53,844 nucleotides of DNA, taken from NCBI GenBank assembly GCA_918272565.1, contig CAKJYW010000022.1:1-53844 (forward strand), given 5' to 3'. The position numbers and the translations under genes are program-made. Of this stretch, positions 17,174 to 26,793 are shown piece after piece. Under the pieces are notes generated by a model. That model ran no database searches. It saw only the letters and a list, made by a program, of their open reading frames with translations, and was not told where the DNA came from. Every line of letters begins with the position of its first letter. The first letter of the stretch is position 1. The DNA comes from Bacilli bacterium (lineage in GTDB: Bacteria > Bacillota_I > Bacilli_A > ML615J-28 > CAG-698).

Positions 17174-17935
17174 TTACCTCAAACATTCAAATTTATTACC
17201 AATATAAGTGTAATCGTGAGCATCACTTGCTTTATAAATTGTAACTTTATTCTTAACTAATATATCATAAAATTCATCATTTAAACCGATATTTGTTAAA
17301 CCATACCTATCAAAACCACTATTATTTTCAGTAGTCATATGGTATTCAAACAATAATTTAGCTATTTTTTCATACCTACTAGTTAAACTAAACGAAGGAA
17401 AATAATCGAATATTTTAATACTATCAGGATGAGCAAGATGATTAAAGAGCTTACTTTTAATCAAATCTTCCATAATAGAATAATATCTATCATATAACTT
17501 ATCTACATCCCTTCCAATCCAGCTTTCTTTATCTAAATCAAAAGCAAAACCATCGATATGATGAACACTTCCAATCAAAAAGTCAAACTTGTATTTACTT
17601 AATTCTTCTTTTAATTCCTTTTCAAATTCTTTAAAATAACAAACCTCTAAACCAAATAAAAGTTTCACATTGTACTTTTCTTCTAATCCACTTCTTTTAA
17701 CTAAATCAATAAAATCTAAATATTCATTAATAGGAATATATTTCTTATTTTTGTAATGATTAAAAGTGAATTCATCTTTCTTTAATTGATATAAGAAACT
17801 AAATTCTTGAAATTTGTGAGTATGATCAAGTAGATAAAATTCATCAATTCCTCTTTTTTTACCTACTTCTATTATATTTTGTACTACATCAATAGTATAA
17901 GGTTGCTTATGAAAATGAATATGAACATCTTTCAT
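17174..17935 (-). CDS. PHP-domain histidinol-phosphatase-like phosphoesterase
   Basis: 253 residues with the PHP metal motifs: an N-terminal HIHFH, DHTHK near residue 38, E and H in the middle (GLEVCYF, GSVHHID), HLAHPD near residue 163 and a C-terminal ASDAHD. The layout matches the HisK/HisJ histidinol-phosphatase group. No histidine biosynthesis genes are in the window, so it may act on another phosphoester. It sits 7 nt after the SGNH lipoprotein gene and 3 nt before the M28 peptidase gene. Family call is firm; substrate is not. Confidence 0.8.
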   Translation of the reverse strand: MKDVHIHFHKQPYTIDVVQNIIEVGKKRGIDEFYLLDHTHKFQEFSFLYQLKKDEFTFNHYKNKKYIPINEYLDFIDLVKRSGLEEKYNVKLLFGLEVCYFKEFEKELKEELSKYKFDFLIGSVHHIDGFAFDLDKESWIGRDVDKLYDRYYSIMEDLIKSKLFNHLAHPDSIKIFDYFPSFSLTSRYEKIAKLLFEYHMTTENNSGFDRYGLTNIGLNDEFYDILVKNKVTIYKASDAHDYTYIGNKFECLR

Positions 17936-17942
17936 TGCCTTA

Positions 17943-19439
17943 TTAATTACCCCAAGAACTCATTAATGCTCTAAAGAAAACATCTCCTATTTGGTTATAA
18001 CCATAAGTATTTGGATGCATTCCCATTGAATTACCAACATTTTCTTTTACAGTTGAATTAGTTCCGTTTACACTCTTTGATTCATATGGCATATTCCATT
18101 CACTATCAAATTGACCTTTAACATCAACATACCTTAACCAACCAGCGTAACCTTCCATCTTACTCCACTCTTCTAAGAAATTATCATATTCATGAATTCT
18201 AATTTGAACACCATAATTGTCACTATAAGTTTTATTTATCTCATAATGTGCGCCAAGTCCCGCATAAGTTGATGTTAGTGGTAAACTCATTAAAGTCACT
18301 TTTACACCAGGATATTCAGAATGGATTTGATCAACTAAAGTCTTAGCTTGAGTTAAGAAATTGCTACTAAAGTCATAAACATCAGTTGATGTAAAGCCAT
18401 TAAATGTCATTAAGATGTAAACTTCATCAAATCTCTCTAGATTATTTCTAGATAAATAGCTAGAAAAACTTAATCCACTACCATCATTAAATGGTGATTT
18501 TGTTGAAGAATCGTATTTAGTAACAAATGATGACCATTGCCAGCCACCACGACCTTCATGGTTAACAGTTACACTATTTGCTGAACCAATAGTTGAAGCT
18601 GATAGGGTAGATGACTTAGTACCAATAGTTTTAATTGTTCCACCAGCTGCTTCAAATTTAGCAACGCCACGAGCTATCCACTGTCCACTTTGAGTTAAGC
18701 TATCACCGATAACTAATATTTTCTTATTACGAGTTGTAGAATTAGTTACAACAGTTAATTTTGTTGTGTCACTTCCTAAAACATTACCATTTTCATCACA
18801 AACTTCAATCTTTAAATTATAAACTCCAGAAGTTTCTGGTTTGAATTCATAGTAACGGTTATAAGTGTGTCCTTTATCACCAGTTACTCTAATATAGTAT
18901 CCATAAGGATCTGGTGCTTGAATAACAGAGCGATAGAATAATTGGAATGTATCATTAACAACAAGATAATATCTATCAGCTAGATTAACATGAACTTCTT
19001 TAGTAGCTCCACTATTATCGATACTTGATTCTATTGTGGTGATTTTACCACTGATTTCAGTATAATTATTATCAACCTTAGTTCCTAAAGATTGAGCATC
19101 AGACTTAACTGCCTCTAGTTCATTAGTTAATCCAGCAATTATAGCCGCATTATCTTTTAATTGTTGCTCTAAATCATTGATTTTACTGCTATAATCAGGA
19201 GCACTCTCTGATGATGAATCCTCTAGTGCTTTTTCTAAAGCGATAATCTTCGCCTCGTTTTCTTTTATTTCTTGCTCATATTCTGCAAGTTTACTTTCTG
19301 TAGAAACTTTGTATTCAGCAATTTCGTTTTGTAGTTTAGCGATATCTTCGCTATTATCTACTCCACCACAAGCACTAAATGTAAAAATAACAAATAAAGA
19401 CAAAACAAAAACAAATAATAATTTAATACTTCTTTTCAT
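17943..19439 (-). CDS. SGNH/GDSL-hydrolase lipoprotein with coiled coil
   Basis: 498 residues. A lipoprotein signal ends at FSAC (Cys24). A coiled coil spans about residues 30-140, an Ig-like beta domain about 145-232, and an SGNH hydrolase 240-498. Block I is GDSLTQ with Ser247; a GxN-like block is TFNGF; block V has His475 in GMHPNTYGY, lacking the usual DxxH aspartate directly before it. It is exported and membrane-anchored, with the coiled coil probably holding the enzyme away from the membrane. Family members deacylate esters of polysaccharides or lipids. It lies between a plsC-like gene and the PHP gene. Confidence 0.85.
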   Translation of the reverse strand: MKRSIKLLFVFVLSLFVIFTFSACGGVDNSEDIAKLQNEIAEYKVSTESKLAEYEQEIKENEAKIIALEKALEDSSSESAPDYSSKINDLEQQLKDNAAIIAGLTNELEAVKSDAQSLGTKVDNNYTEISGKITTIESSIDNSGATKEVHVNLADRYYLVVNDTFQLFYRSVIQAPDPYGYYIRVTGDKGHTYNRYYEFKPETSGVYNLKIEVCDENGNVLGSDTTKLTVVTNSTTRNKKILVIGDSLTQSGQWIARGVAKFEAAGGTIKTIGTKSSTLSASTIGSANSVTVNHEGRGGWQWSSFVTKYDSSTKSPFNDGSGLSFSSYLSRNNLERFDEVYILMTFNGFTSTDVYDFSSNFLTQAKTLVDQIHSEYPGVKVTLMSLPLTSTYAGLGAHYEINKTYSDNYGVQIRIHEYDNFLEEWSKMEGYAGWLRYVDVKGQFDSEWNMPYESKSVNGTNSTVKENVGNSMGMHPNTYGYNQIGDVFFRALMSSWGN

Positions 19440-19460
19440 ATATCCATCCTCCTATATTTA

Positions 19461-20327
19461 TTACCATGACTTTTTATATCCAACACCATATTCTTTAGTG
19501 TAATAATCAACACGCTCATCATTATTAAAGATTGGTCCATATAAATTATCTTTTGGATCAATTCCAGCAAGTCTACATACTGCTTCATGTGCTTCTATTG
19601 TTAACTTCTTTTCTCTTTCTTTAATTGGTAAACTTAAATCAGGATAAATAGGTTCCCCAATTGATAAAGTAAAACTTGCGGGACTATTAAATAGTTTCCT
19701 AAACCAACCATTCTTTCTATAAGAGTAAGCTAAAGGAATAATAGGCTTATTTGCTTTACATGCAAAATAACTAGCACCTTGTTTAAAAGGTCTAATAGGC
19801 TTATAGAACTCCCACATGCTTCCTTCAGCATAAATGTGAAGCCATCCTCCATCTTCTAGATAGTCTTCAACAGCTCTAATATAGGCTTTTGTTCCTCCAA
19901 AATCATTATCAGGAACAGGGATTCCCCCAACATTTCTGATTAACTTCCCGTTTTCTCCTCTAATGTTAGGAGCCCATGCTAAAATCTTTGTTTTGTTAGG
20001 TTTAACCGCATTCATAATAGACAAATAATCCCACATATGAACGTGATTACAAACACTAACAACACCTTTCTTTATCACATCTTTATATTTCTTTAAATTC
20101 TTTTTACCAACAATCCTCAAATTCATTCTAATTCTTGCAATTAGAAATGCCATAATATATAAAACAAACCTAGTTAGTCCGTAACTAAATCTATATTTTT
20201 TAGACTTATCAATATATGGATAATCCTTATCAAACACTAATCCATTGTTCTTTTTTACTTCTAGATAATGTTTATCAGTAATAAGTGGATAAGGAAATCT
20301 ATTAGTTTTAGGGTCAAATCTTTCCAT
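19461..20327 (-). CDS. PlsC-like acyltransferase (1)
   Basis: 288 residues with the LPLAT motifs: HX4D as NHVHMWD (near residue 93), a later G/N-rich block, the EGS motif in YAEGSMWEF, and PIIPLAYS. One hydrophobic segment (YIMAFLIARI) may attach it to the inner face of the membrane. Expected reaction: acyl transfer to lysophosphatidate or a related lysolipid. The final motif and longer N-terminus differ from the second PlsC in this window (32964-33776), so they are not recent duplicates. It starts a four-gene operon with the SGNH lipoprotein, PHP phosphatase and M28 peptidase; a possible extended -10 (TGGTATCAT) precedes it. Confidence 0.85.
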   Translation of the reverse strand: MERFDPKTNRFPYPLITDKHYLEVKKNNGLVFDKDYPYIDKSKKYRFSYGLTRFVLYIMAFLIARIRMNLRIVGKKNLKKYKDVIKKGVVSVCNHVHMWDYLSIMNAVKPNKTKILAWAPNIRGENGKLIRNVGGIPVPDNDFGGTKAYIRAVEDYLEDGGWLHIYAEGSMWEFYKPIRPFKQGASYFACKANKPIIPLAYSYRKNGWFRKLFNSPASFTLSIGEPIYPDLSLPIKEREKKLTIEAHEAVCRLAGIDPKDNLYGPIFNNDERVDYYTKEYGVGYKKSW

Positions 20328-20411
20328 AACGTTCTCCTTTTATATTATGATACCATAAAAAGCATTAAAATAGGACTTTTTATCTACACTAAACATCTAA
20401 AACTGTCCATT

Positions 20412-20450
20412 AAAAAAAGAGCTAGTTTATCATTATAATAAACTAACTCT
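20412..20450 (-). terminator. Terminator of the opp operon
   Basis: Minus-strand stem AGAGTTAGTTTAT / ATAAACTAGCTCT (20450-20438, 20430-20418) is followed by seven T. It begins just after the oppF stop. Confidence 0.9.
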
Positions 20451-20457
20451 ATTTTTA

Positions 20458-21849
20458 TTAATCTTTTAATTCTTGTTTGAATTTTTCAAATTCAGGAGCA
20501 TTACAATAAATGAAATGACCTGGTTTGATTTCTTGCATGAATGGTTTTTCCTTACTGTAATCATGATCTAAATCAGGACGGTAAACGATTCTTTCTCTAT
20601 GCCTTTCAACAATTGGATTTGGCTTAGGAATAGCTGATAGTAATGATTTAGTATAAGGATGTAAAGGATTCTTGAATAGTTCACTACTTGGAGCTAGTTC
20701 AACAATCTTACCATAATACATAACGGCAATACGATCACAGAAATATTTAACAACTGACAAGTCATGAGCAATGAAAATCATTGTTAATCCTAATTCTTCT
20801 TTCAAATCATTAAGTAAGTTAATGATTTGGGCACGAATAGAAACGTCAAGGGCACTGATAGGTTCATCACAAATCAATAATTTAGGATTCATGATTAAAG
20901 CTCTAGCAATACCGATTCTTTGACGTTGTCCACCTGAGAATTCATGAGGATAACGAGCACAGTGTTCAGCAACAAGACCAACTTTCTCTAACATTTCAAC
21001 AACTTTTTCATGGTTTTCAGCACGATTGTTATGACCTTGGATTCTTAAACCTTCTTGAATGATGTCTTCAACAGTCATTCTTGGGTCAAGTGAATCAACA
21101 GGGTCTTGGAAAATCATTTGAATTTCATTGACAAGTTTTCTAGGGAAATGTTTATTATCAAATTTGATTTGTTTGATCTTTGCTCTTTGAACGCTGATAA
21201 TTTCATTAGCTTTTTCAGTTTCAGCTAAACAAGTATTATCATATTGTTGTTTGATTCGTGCAATCTTTTCCATATACATAGGATCGCTCTTAGGAACGTC
21301 GGCACAATCCTCAACGTATTTCTTCTTAGCAGCATCTAATGCTTGGTTCTTACGAATACGTGTGAATTTAATTTCTTTCTTGTTCCAACGTGTTCCACCA
21401 GAGATTCTAAATCCTTTGTAATAAACAGATCCAGATGTAATATCATATAATTTAATGATTGAACGTCCAGTTGTTGTCTTTCCACAACCACTTTCACCAA
21501 CTATACCAAAACATTCACCTTTATAAACATCAAAAGAAACATTAGAAACAGCTTTCAATTTTTGTCTATTAATACCAGTTCCAAAGAAGAAAAATTGTTT
21601 CAAATATCTAACAGAAAGTAAGATATCGCTATCAATTAATTCAGGTTTTCTCTTAATATGTGGATTAATATGATATTGAGCTTCCATTTCTTTTTCTTTT
21701 TCTGATTTCTCGTGTTTGTTTAAAGCATTATCATTAGATAAAACATCTTCATGATCATCAGAAATTGGAGAGTCTTGTTCGTCAGCCACAATCTTGCTTC
21801 TTAATTCTTCATCAAGATTGAAGTCGCCAGATTTGTTAGAATTACGCAT
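20458..21849 (-). CDS. oppF: Oligopeptide ABC transporter ATPase OppF
   Basis: 463 residues from ATG 21849, chosen because GGAGGGTG lies 8 nt upstream and the ATG overlaps the oppD stop as ATGCGTAA; the longer frame to 21900 would overlap oppD by 59 nt. Walker A is GESGCGKT (118-125), Q-loop FQDP (247-250), signature SGGQ (305-308) and Walker B LLICDEP (~324). The C-terminal oligopeptide/dipeptide domain has HPYTKSLLSAIP. An insertion of about 85 residues (~151-238, helical, Lys-rich) lies between Walker A and the Q-loop, where ordinary OppF has a short loop. An acidic N-terminal extension is also present. It is the last gene of the operon. Confidence 0.95.
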   Translation of the reverse strand: MRNSNKSGDFNLDEELRSKIVADEQDSPISDDHEDVLSNDNALNKHEKSEKEKEMEAQYHINPHIKRKPELIDSDILLSVRYLKQFFFFGTGINRQKLKAVSNVSFDVYKGECFGIVGESGCGKTTTGRSIIKLYDITSGSVYYKGFRISGGTRWNKKEIKFTRIRKNQALDAAKKKYVEDCADVPKSDPMYMEKIARIKQQYDNTCLAETEKANEIISVQRAKIKQIKFDNKHFPRKLVNEIQMIFQDPVDSLDPRMTVEDIIQEGLRIQGHNNRAENHEKVVEMLEKVGLVAEHCARYPHEFSGGQRQRIGIARALIMNPKLLICDEPISALDVSIRAQIINLLNDLKEELGLTMIFIAHDLSVVKYFCDRIAVMYYGKIVELAPSSELFKNPLHPYTKSLLSAIPKPNPIVERHRERIVYRPDLDHDYSKEKPFMQEIKPGHFIYCNAPEFEKFKQELKD

Positions 21850-23635
21850 CTTGTTCACCCTCCTTTTCTTCATCATTCTTATTAGCATTTGGATCAACAC
21901 CAGCTAATGCATTCTTGATTCTTTCAGAAACAATCTTAGGAATCTCAACTTTTGGAGCTTTTTCATGAAGTAGCCATGTAGCTGCATAGTGAGTATCACT
22001 GATTTTGAAGAATGGAGGTTCTTGCTCAAAATCAATTCCTAATGCATATTTATTACGTAATGCGAATGCATCTCCTTTTGGAGGATGAATCATGTTAGGT
22101 GGAGTTCCAGGAATTGCGTCAAGTCTTTCTTTAGAGTCAACATCAGGGATACTAGCAAGTAGTGCCCAAGTGTAAGGATGTTGAGGGTTAAAGAAGATTT
22201 CATCAACAAGTCCATATTCAACGATCTTACCAGCGTACATTACTGCAACACGGTCAGCCATGTTCGCAACAACACCTAAGTCATGAGTAATAAAGATACA
22301 TGAAATATTTCTTTCTTTTTGAATCTTTTGAATCAATTCAAGGATTTGAGCTTGAATTGTAACGTCTAGAGCAGTAGTAGGTTCATCACAAATTAAGATT
22401 TCAGGAGCAGCAGTTAAAGCAATAGCGATAACGATTCTTTGTCTCATACCACCTGAGAACTCAAATGGATATTGACGGAATCTCTTTTCAGGAAGAGGAA
22501 TACCTACTTCTTTCATTACTTCAAGAGCACGACGTTTAGCTTCTTGCTTTGTAATACAAAGCTTATTAATATGCTTTTCTTTTTCACTAGCATATTCTTT
22601 ACGTAAAGCTAAGATTTCAGGACCTTTTTCTGCTTCTTTATAGCGTTTAGCCCAGTCTTTCTTATATTGCTTTAATTCATCGTCTTTTTCGGTTTTAATT
22701 TGCTTTAAAACTCTTTCTAAAGCCATTACTTGACCAAAAGCTTGTTCAGCTTTAGCAGTTTCCATCTTCTTATTGAAGTTATCTTCAATTTGCTTTAATT
22801 CTTCATCGTGTTTAGCTTCATAATCAGCTAATTCTTTCTTTAATTCATCAAGTAATGATGAGTCTAAAGAAACGTGAGCTTTAGATAATCTTTGTTTCCA
22901 CTCAGCTGTGTAATCATTAAAGCGTTTGTTTTCTTCTTTTTCGAAAGCTTTAACTTCAGCTTTTGCTTCTTTTTTCTTCTTATCTAAAGCAGCCTTAAGC
23001 TCAGGAAGTTTAGCTTTAGTTTCTTCTTTAATATTAGTGATTTTTTCACTACTTTGAGCCTTAACATCATTAATCTCTTTTTGAATTTCAGCTTTTCTTT
23101 CTTCAGTCGTATCTTCTTTAGCTAGTTCAGCTTTAAGTTCAGCAACTTTCTTATTACAAGCGTTCTTTTCAATTTCAATATTGATGTTTTGCTTTGCTAT
23201 AGCGTTCTTATAAGCAACTAATTCTTCCGCAATCAAATCATTATACATGATTTTTAATTTGTCAGAATTAATTAACAATGTTTCAGTAATTTGTTTACCA
23301 ATTCTTACGATTGGGTTCAAACTTGATAGAGGGTCTTGGAAGATCATTCCAATTTTCTTACCACGAATACGATGGAATTCTTCTTCAGAAACTTCTAGTA
23401 AGTTCTCACCTTCATACATTATACTTCCGCCACCAATAATAGCGTTTGCGGCTAAGATACCCATTATCGCTTTACTAGTAACAGATTTACCACTACCACT
23501 TTCACCAACGATACAAAGTGTTTCACCTTTGTATAGGTCGAATGATACGTTTCTAACCGCATGCAAAATACCGTTATCGGTTGTAAAGTCGATGACTAAA
23601 TCTTTAACTTCAAGAATCTTTTTCTTTTCTTCCAT
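21842..23635 (-). CDS. oppD: Oligopeptide ABC transporter ATPase OppD with coiled-coil insertion
   Basis: 597 residues, against about 330-360 for a normal OppD. Walker A is GESGSGKS (44-51), Q-loop FQDP (99-102), signature SGGMRQ (394-399), Walker B ILICDEP (413-419) and switch His451. The C-terminal HPYTWALLASIP oligopeptide-domain motif is present. Residues ~128-365 are a Lys/Glu/Ala-rich coiled-coil insertion in the helical subdomain, before the signature. All catalytic motifs are intact, so it should work as the partner of OppF. Its gene follows oppC by 2 nt. Confidence 0.95.
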   Translation of the reverse strand: MEEKKKILEVKDLVIDFTTDNGILHAVRNVSFDLYKGETLCIVGESGSGKSVTSKAIMGILAANAIIGGGSIMYEGENLLEVSEEEFHRIRGKKIGMIFQDPLSSLNPIVRIGKQITETLLINSDKLKIMYNDLIAEELVAYKNAIAKQNINIEIEKNACNKKVAELKAELAKEDTTEERKAEIQKEINDVKAQSSEKITNIKEETKAKLPELKAALDKKKKEAKAEVKAFEKEENKRFNDYTAEWKQRLSKAHVSLDSSLLDELKKELADYEAKHDEELKQIEDNFNKKMETAKAEQAFGQVMALERVLKQIKTEKDDELKQYKKDWAKRYKEAEKGPEILALRKEYASEKEKHINKLCITKQEAKRRALEVMKEVGIPLPEKRFRQYPFEFSGGMRQRIVIAIALTAAPEILICDEPTTALDVTIQAQILELIQKIQKERNISCIFITHDLGVVANMADRVAVMYAGKIVEYGLVDEIFFNPQHPYTWALLASIPDVDSKERLDAIPGTPPNMIHPPKGDAFALRNKYALGIDFEQEPPFFKISDTHYAATWLLHEKAPKVEIPKIVSERIKNALAGVDPNANKNDEEKEGEQDA

Positions 23636-23637
23636 TA

Positions 23638-25569
23638 TTAGTCACTTCCTTTCAATGATGGGTTAAGTGCATCACGTAATCCATTACCAAACAAGTTGAA
23701 TGAAATCATTAATAGTGAAATTATGAATGCAGGGAATAAAATCAAGTAAGAATAACTATTGATATATTGTTGGTTATCAGACAAAATTACACCGAATGAT
23801 TGAACACCTTGTAAACCTAATCCTAAGTAAGATAGTGTTGCTTCACTAAAGATTACTAGAGGGATTCTTAGAACGCTTCCGGTAACGATTGTACCTAAAG
23901 CATTAGGTAAGATGTGTCTAAAGATCAATCTCATATCTGAAGAACCAAGTGTTCTACTTGATAAAATATATTCTCTACCTTTGAAACGATAGAATTGTGT
24001 ACGAGTCAAACCGGCGGTACCTAACCAACCAGTCAAGCAGCTCGCAATAGCGAATGTTCCAATAGAGTTACCCCATTTGATGATGATTAGAGTCATCAAA
24101 ACGATCCAAGGCATACCACCTAAGATTTCACAGAAACGTTCCATTGCTAAGTCAACATTTCCGCCAAAGTAACCTGAAATTGAACCCCAGAATAGACCAA
24201 ATGTCAAGCAAACTGTACTAATAATAATAGCAACAGCAAGTGAAGTTCTTAGTGATGAGAATGCTCTAGTAAATAGGTCAAAACCAGAAGAGTCAGTTCC
24301 TAAAATAAAGTGTGGCATATTCTTAAAGCCTAATACTTTATAAACTTGAACATCACAAACTAAGTTAATTACTTCATTACCAGCAATTGTAGCTGATTTT
24401 TGTTCATTTACTTCTTCTATTGGGCAACGATCTGATAATTTAACAAATGATGATGGACCAACACTAAAGTCATAAGTACACCAACCATTTGCAATGTATC
24501 CTTCCATTACTGATTTACCAATTTCATAATCACTAGCAAATCCTAACTTATCTTCATATTGGTCATAAAGGAATGTCCAATAAGAAACGTAAGTCTTGAT
24601 AACACGCATTGTACCTGTAGAATGCCAATAACCAGCAGCTGTTGTAGGTAATAGCTTTGTGGCATTAGCATCAGTGATGTTGATGTCATCTAGGTATTCT
24701 AAGAATTCTTCGTTTTCTTCTGCTTCAGGATCAAGATTTGTAGTATATTCAAAACTATCGATGTATAAAGCACCATAAGGTGAAATACCATCACTCTTGA
24801 TATCAAAACGAATATAACCATTGATTAAATCAATGTTATTTTCAGTTAAGTAAGCACTAATATCGAATTCGAAGTCTTCTACATTAGTTGTCCAATCTCT
24901 TAGAACGATATAATTATCTGTTTCAGTATTCTTTTGTAAAACGATACGATATTCAGGTGTCTTATTGACATCAGTTTGAATCTCACTTTGATCAGCAAAT
25001 TTAACAGTAACCTTAATTCCAATTTCTTTAGTGAATGGAACAGGGTTCTTATGCTTCATAAAGTCATAAGTATAAGTACCTTCAGTTTTCTTAGCTTTGC
25101 TACCTTCAAAAATGAAGATTCCACCATGCGAATAAATACTTGAGTCATTTAGATAAACATCATCTACTTTATAAACCTTAACAATTGCACTCTCCTTAAA
25201 TCCGGCAGGAGACTCAGTTGCAGGGTCATAAATAATGTTTTCAAACTTCTTAGTACCATCCCAGAAACCACCACCAGCTTTGAAGATTCTTGGTGATAAG
25301 AAACTTTGCTTAATATGTGGAGTCTTTAAGTCATGTGGACTTAAAATAGGAACAGTGAAAGCAAGTATCAATAATAAACCAATAATAATTGCAGCAACAA
25401 TACTAGATTTGTTTTTACAGAAACGTCTGAAAGCATCTTTAGCATATGTTGTTGTCTTAGTTTCAAATTTAACATCGTGAAGAACTTTGTTTTGTTGAGT
25501 AAGCTCGAATGCTTTCTCATCAACAACTTTTTCTACACCTTGGGCATTAATAATCTTAATTTCTTCCAT
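23638..25569 (-). CDS. oppC: Oligopeptide ABC permease OppC with large external domain
   Basis: 643 residues from ATG 25569 (1 nt after the oppB stop), against about 300 for a usual OppC; the longer frame to 25614 overlaps oppB and is less likely. Membrane segment 1 is at ~56-76. An insertion of about 340 residues (80-420) follows, mostly beta-rich with a possible sandwich near 120-280 and two Cys in its last third. It should lie outside the membrane. The standard permease core resumes at LGTDSSGFDLF (423), with five membrane segments and an EAA-type loop (SSRTLGSSDM, HILPNALG). The insertion may dock OppA or peptides. Confidence 0.93.
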   Translation of the reverse strand: MEEIKIINAQGVEKVVDEKAFELTQQNKVLHDVKFETKTTTYAKDAFRRFCKNKSSIVAAIIIGLLLILAFTVPILSPHDLKTPHIKQSFLSPRIFKAGGGFWDGTKKFENIIYDPATESPAGFKESAIVKVYKVDDVYLNDSSIYSHGGIFIFEGSKAKKTEGTYTYDFMKHKNPVPFTKEIGIKVTVKFADQSEIQTDVNKTPEYRIVLQKNTETDNYIVLRDWTTNVEDFEFDISAYLTENNIDLINGYIRFDIKSDGISPYGALYIDSFEYTTNLDPEAEENEEFLEYLDDINITDANATKLLPTTAAGYWHSTGTMRVIKTYVSYWTFLYDQYEDKLGFASDYEIGKSVMEGYIANGWCTYDFSVGPSSFVKLSDRCPIEEVNEQKSATIAGNEVINLVCDVQVYKVLGFKNMPHFILGTDSSGFDLFTRAFSSLRTSLAVAIIISTVCLTFGLFWGSISGYFGGNVDLAMERFCEILGGMPWIVLMTLIIIKWGNSIGTFAIASCLTGWLGTAGLTRTQFYRFKGREYILSSRTLGSSDMRLIFRHILPNALGTIVTGSVLRIPLVIFSEATLSYLGLGLQGVQSFGVILSDNQQYINSYSYLILFPAFIISLLMISFNLFGNGLRDALNPSLKGSD

Positions 25570-25570
25570 A

Positions 25571-26611
25571 TTACTTCTTAGCCCCCATTCTAATTCTAGG
25601 GTCAATGAATCCATAAGAAATATCTAGGAATACGCCAGATACTAATCCAATAAGTGTATACAACGCCATATCAACAAACAATACGTTATAGTCTTGTGAG
25701 TTAATAGCAGTTACATACAATTTACCAGTTCCAGGAATACCATATAGTTGTTCTAGAATCATAGAACCACCTAGTAAACCAATAACTTCTGCCAAAATTG
25801 ATGGTAGAATTGGAACCATGGCATTTCTTAAGGCATGACGTACGATAGCTTGATTCTTTGTTAGCCCCTTAGTTCTTGCTAGTAATAGGTAATCACTTGA
25901 CATAACTTCACAAAGTTCTGCTCTTACACCACGGGCGTAACCGCATATTGAACCAAATGATAAACATATTACTGGAACTATATATCCTTTAATTCTTTCC
26001 ACCGTACTAGCGGTTAGAGATGATGGCCATTGTGTAGGTAACCAACCTGTCTTATAACATAAAAGTAGCATCATGATAGTAATCAAAACGAAACTTGGTA
26101 TTGATGTAAATATCATGATAGAGGTTGATATGATATGGTCTGTTGGCTTGTTCTTCTTCAAGGCAGCCCATATACCTAGTAATATTCCTAAAGGAACAGA
26201 GAATATTACTGACCAAATATTAATTTTAATTGTTGTTGGTAATTTAGACATGATGATAGCACCAGCAGAATTACCAGGATTGATATAAGTTGAAACACCC
26301 CAATCCCATTTAGTTATGATATTACCTAACCAAATAAAATATTGTTTTCCAGTAGGTGTTTGATAAATATATCTTGTTCCAAGCATCTTTAATTCAACTC
26401 TATCAACAAGTTTACCTGCTGAAGGGTCTTCGCTTGGAAGTTCAAATAGATATCCTAAATGGATTTCTTTTTGATAATAACTATATCTAGCCTCATAGTT
26501 TCCTAATGGCTTTTGATATGGTAGTAAATGAATTAAAAAGAAAGATAATGAGACTATAATTACAGACGTAACGAATGCTAGTCCAATTCTCTTTAATACA
26601 TATTTCCACAT
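25571..26611 (-). CDS. oppB: Oligopeptide ABC permease OppB
   Basis: 346 residues. An N-terminal membrane segment is followed by an external loop of ordinary to slightly enlarged size (~30-130), then five more membrane segments. The EAA-like loop reads LLLARTKGLTKNQAIVRHALRNA, split here as RTKGLTKNQAI and HALRNAMVPILP. It pairs with OppC to form the membrane channel. Its ATG has a GGAGAAAG ribosome site. A probable promoter lies 57 nt upstream, after the terminator that follows oppA, so the transporter core can be expressed apart from the binding protein. Confidence 0.95.
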   Translation of the reverse strand: MWKYVLKRIGLAFVTSVIIVSLSFFLIHLLPYQKPLGNYEARYSYYQKEIHLGYLFELPSEDPSAGKLVDRVELKMLGTRYIYQTPTGKQYFIWLGNIITKWDWGVSTYINPGNSAGAIIMSKLPTTIKINIWSVIFSVPLGILLGIWAALKKNKPTDHIISTSIMIFTSIPSFVLITIMMLLLCYKTGWLPTQWPSSLTASTVERIKGYIVPVICLSFGSICGYARGVRAELCEVMSSDYLLLARTKGLTKNQAIVRHALRNAMVPILPSILAEVIGLLGGSMILEQLYGIPGTGKLYVTAINSQDYNVLFVDMALYTLIGLVSGVFLDISYGFIDPRIRMGAKK

Positions 26612-26667
26612 ACGACTTTCTCCTTTCGTTTTTTCTTTTACAATTTTCGTGTTTTTTATTATTACTT

Positions 26668-26673
26668 ATTATA
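26668..26673 (-). promoter_or_regulatory. Possible oppB promoter (-10)
   Basis: Minus-strand TATAAT lies 57 nt before the oppB ATG and after the oppA terminator. No good -35 is seen at 16-18 nt, so support is moderate. Confidence 0.4.
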
Positions 26674-26732
26674 CTACATTTTGGCTTATAATTCACTAAC
26701 TGATTGTAAAAGAATAATTGATTTAAACTAAA

Positions 26733-26766
26733 AAAACAATAGGGCTAGCCATTTCTGGCTGGCCCT
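26733..26766 (-). terminator. Terminator between oppA and oppB
   Basis: Minus-strand stem AGGGCCAGCC / GGCTAGCCCT (26766-26757, 26750-26741) is followed by a T-rich run. It follows the oppA stop directly and probably keeps binding-protein mRNA more abundant than the transporter core. Confidence 0.88.
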
Positions 26767-26793
26767 AATTAGTTTATTCAAATAATATTTCTA

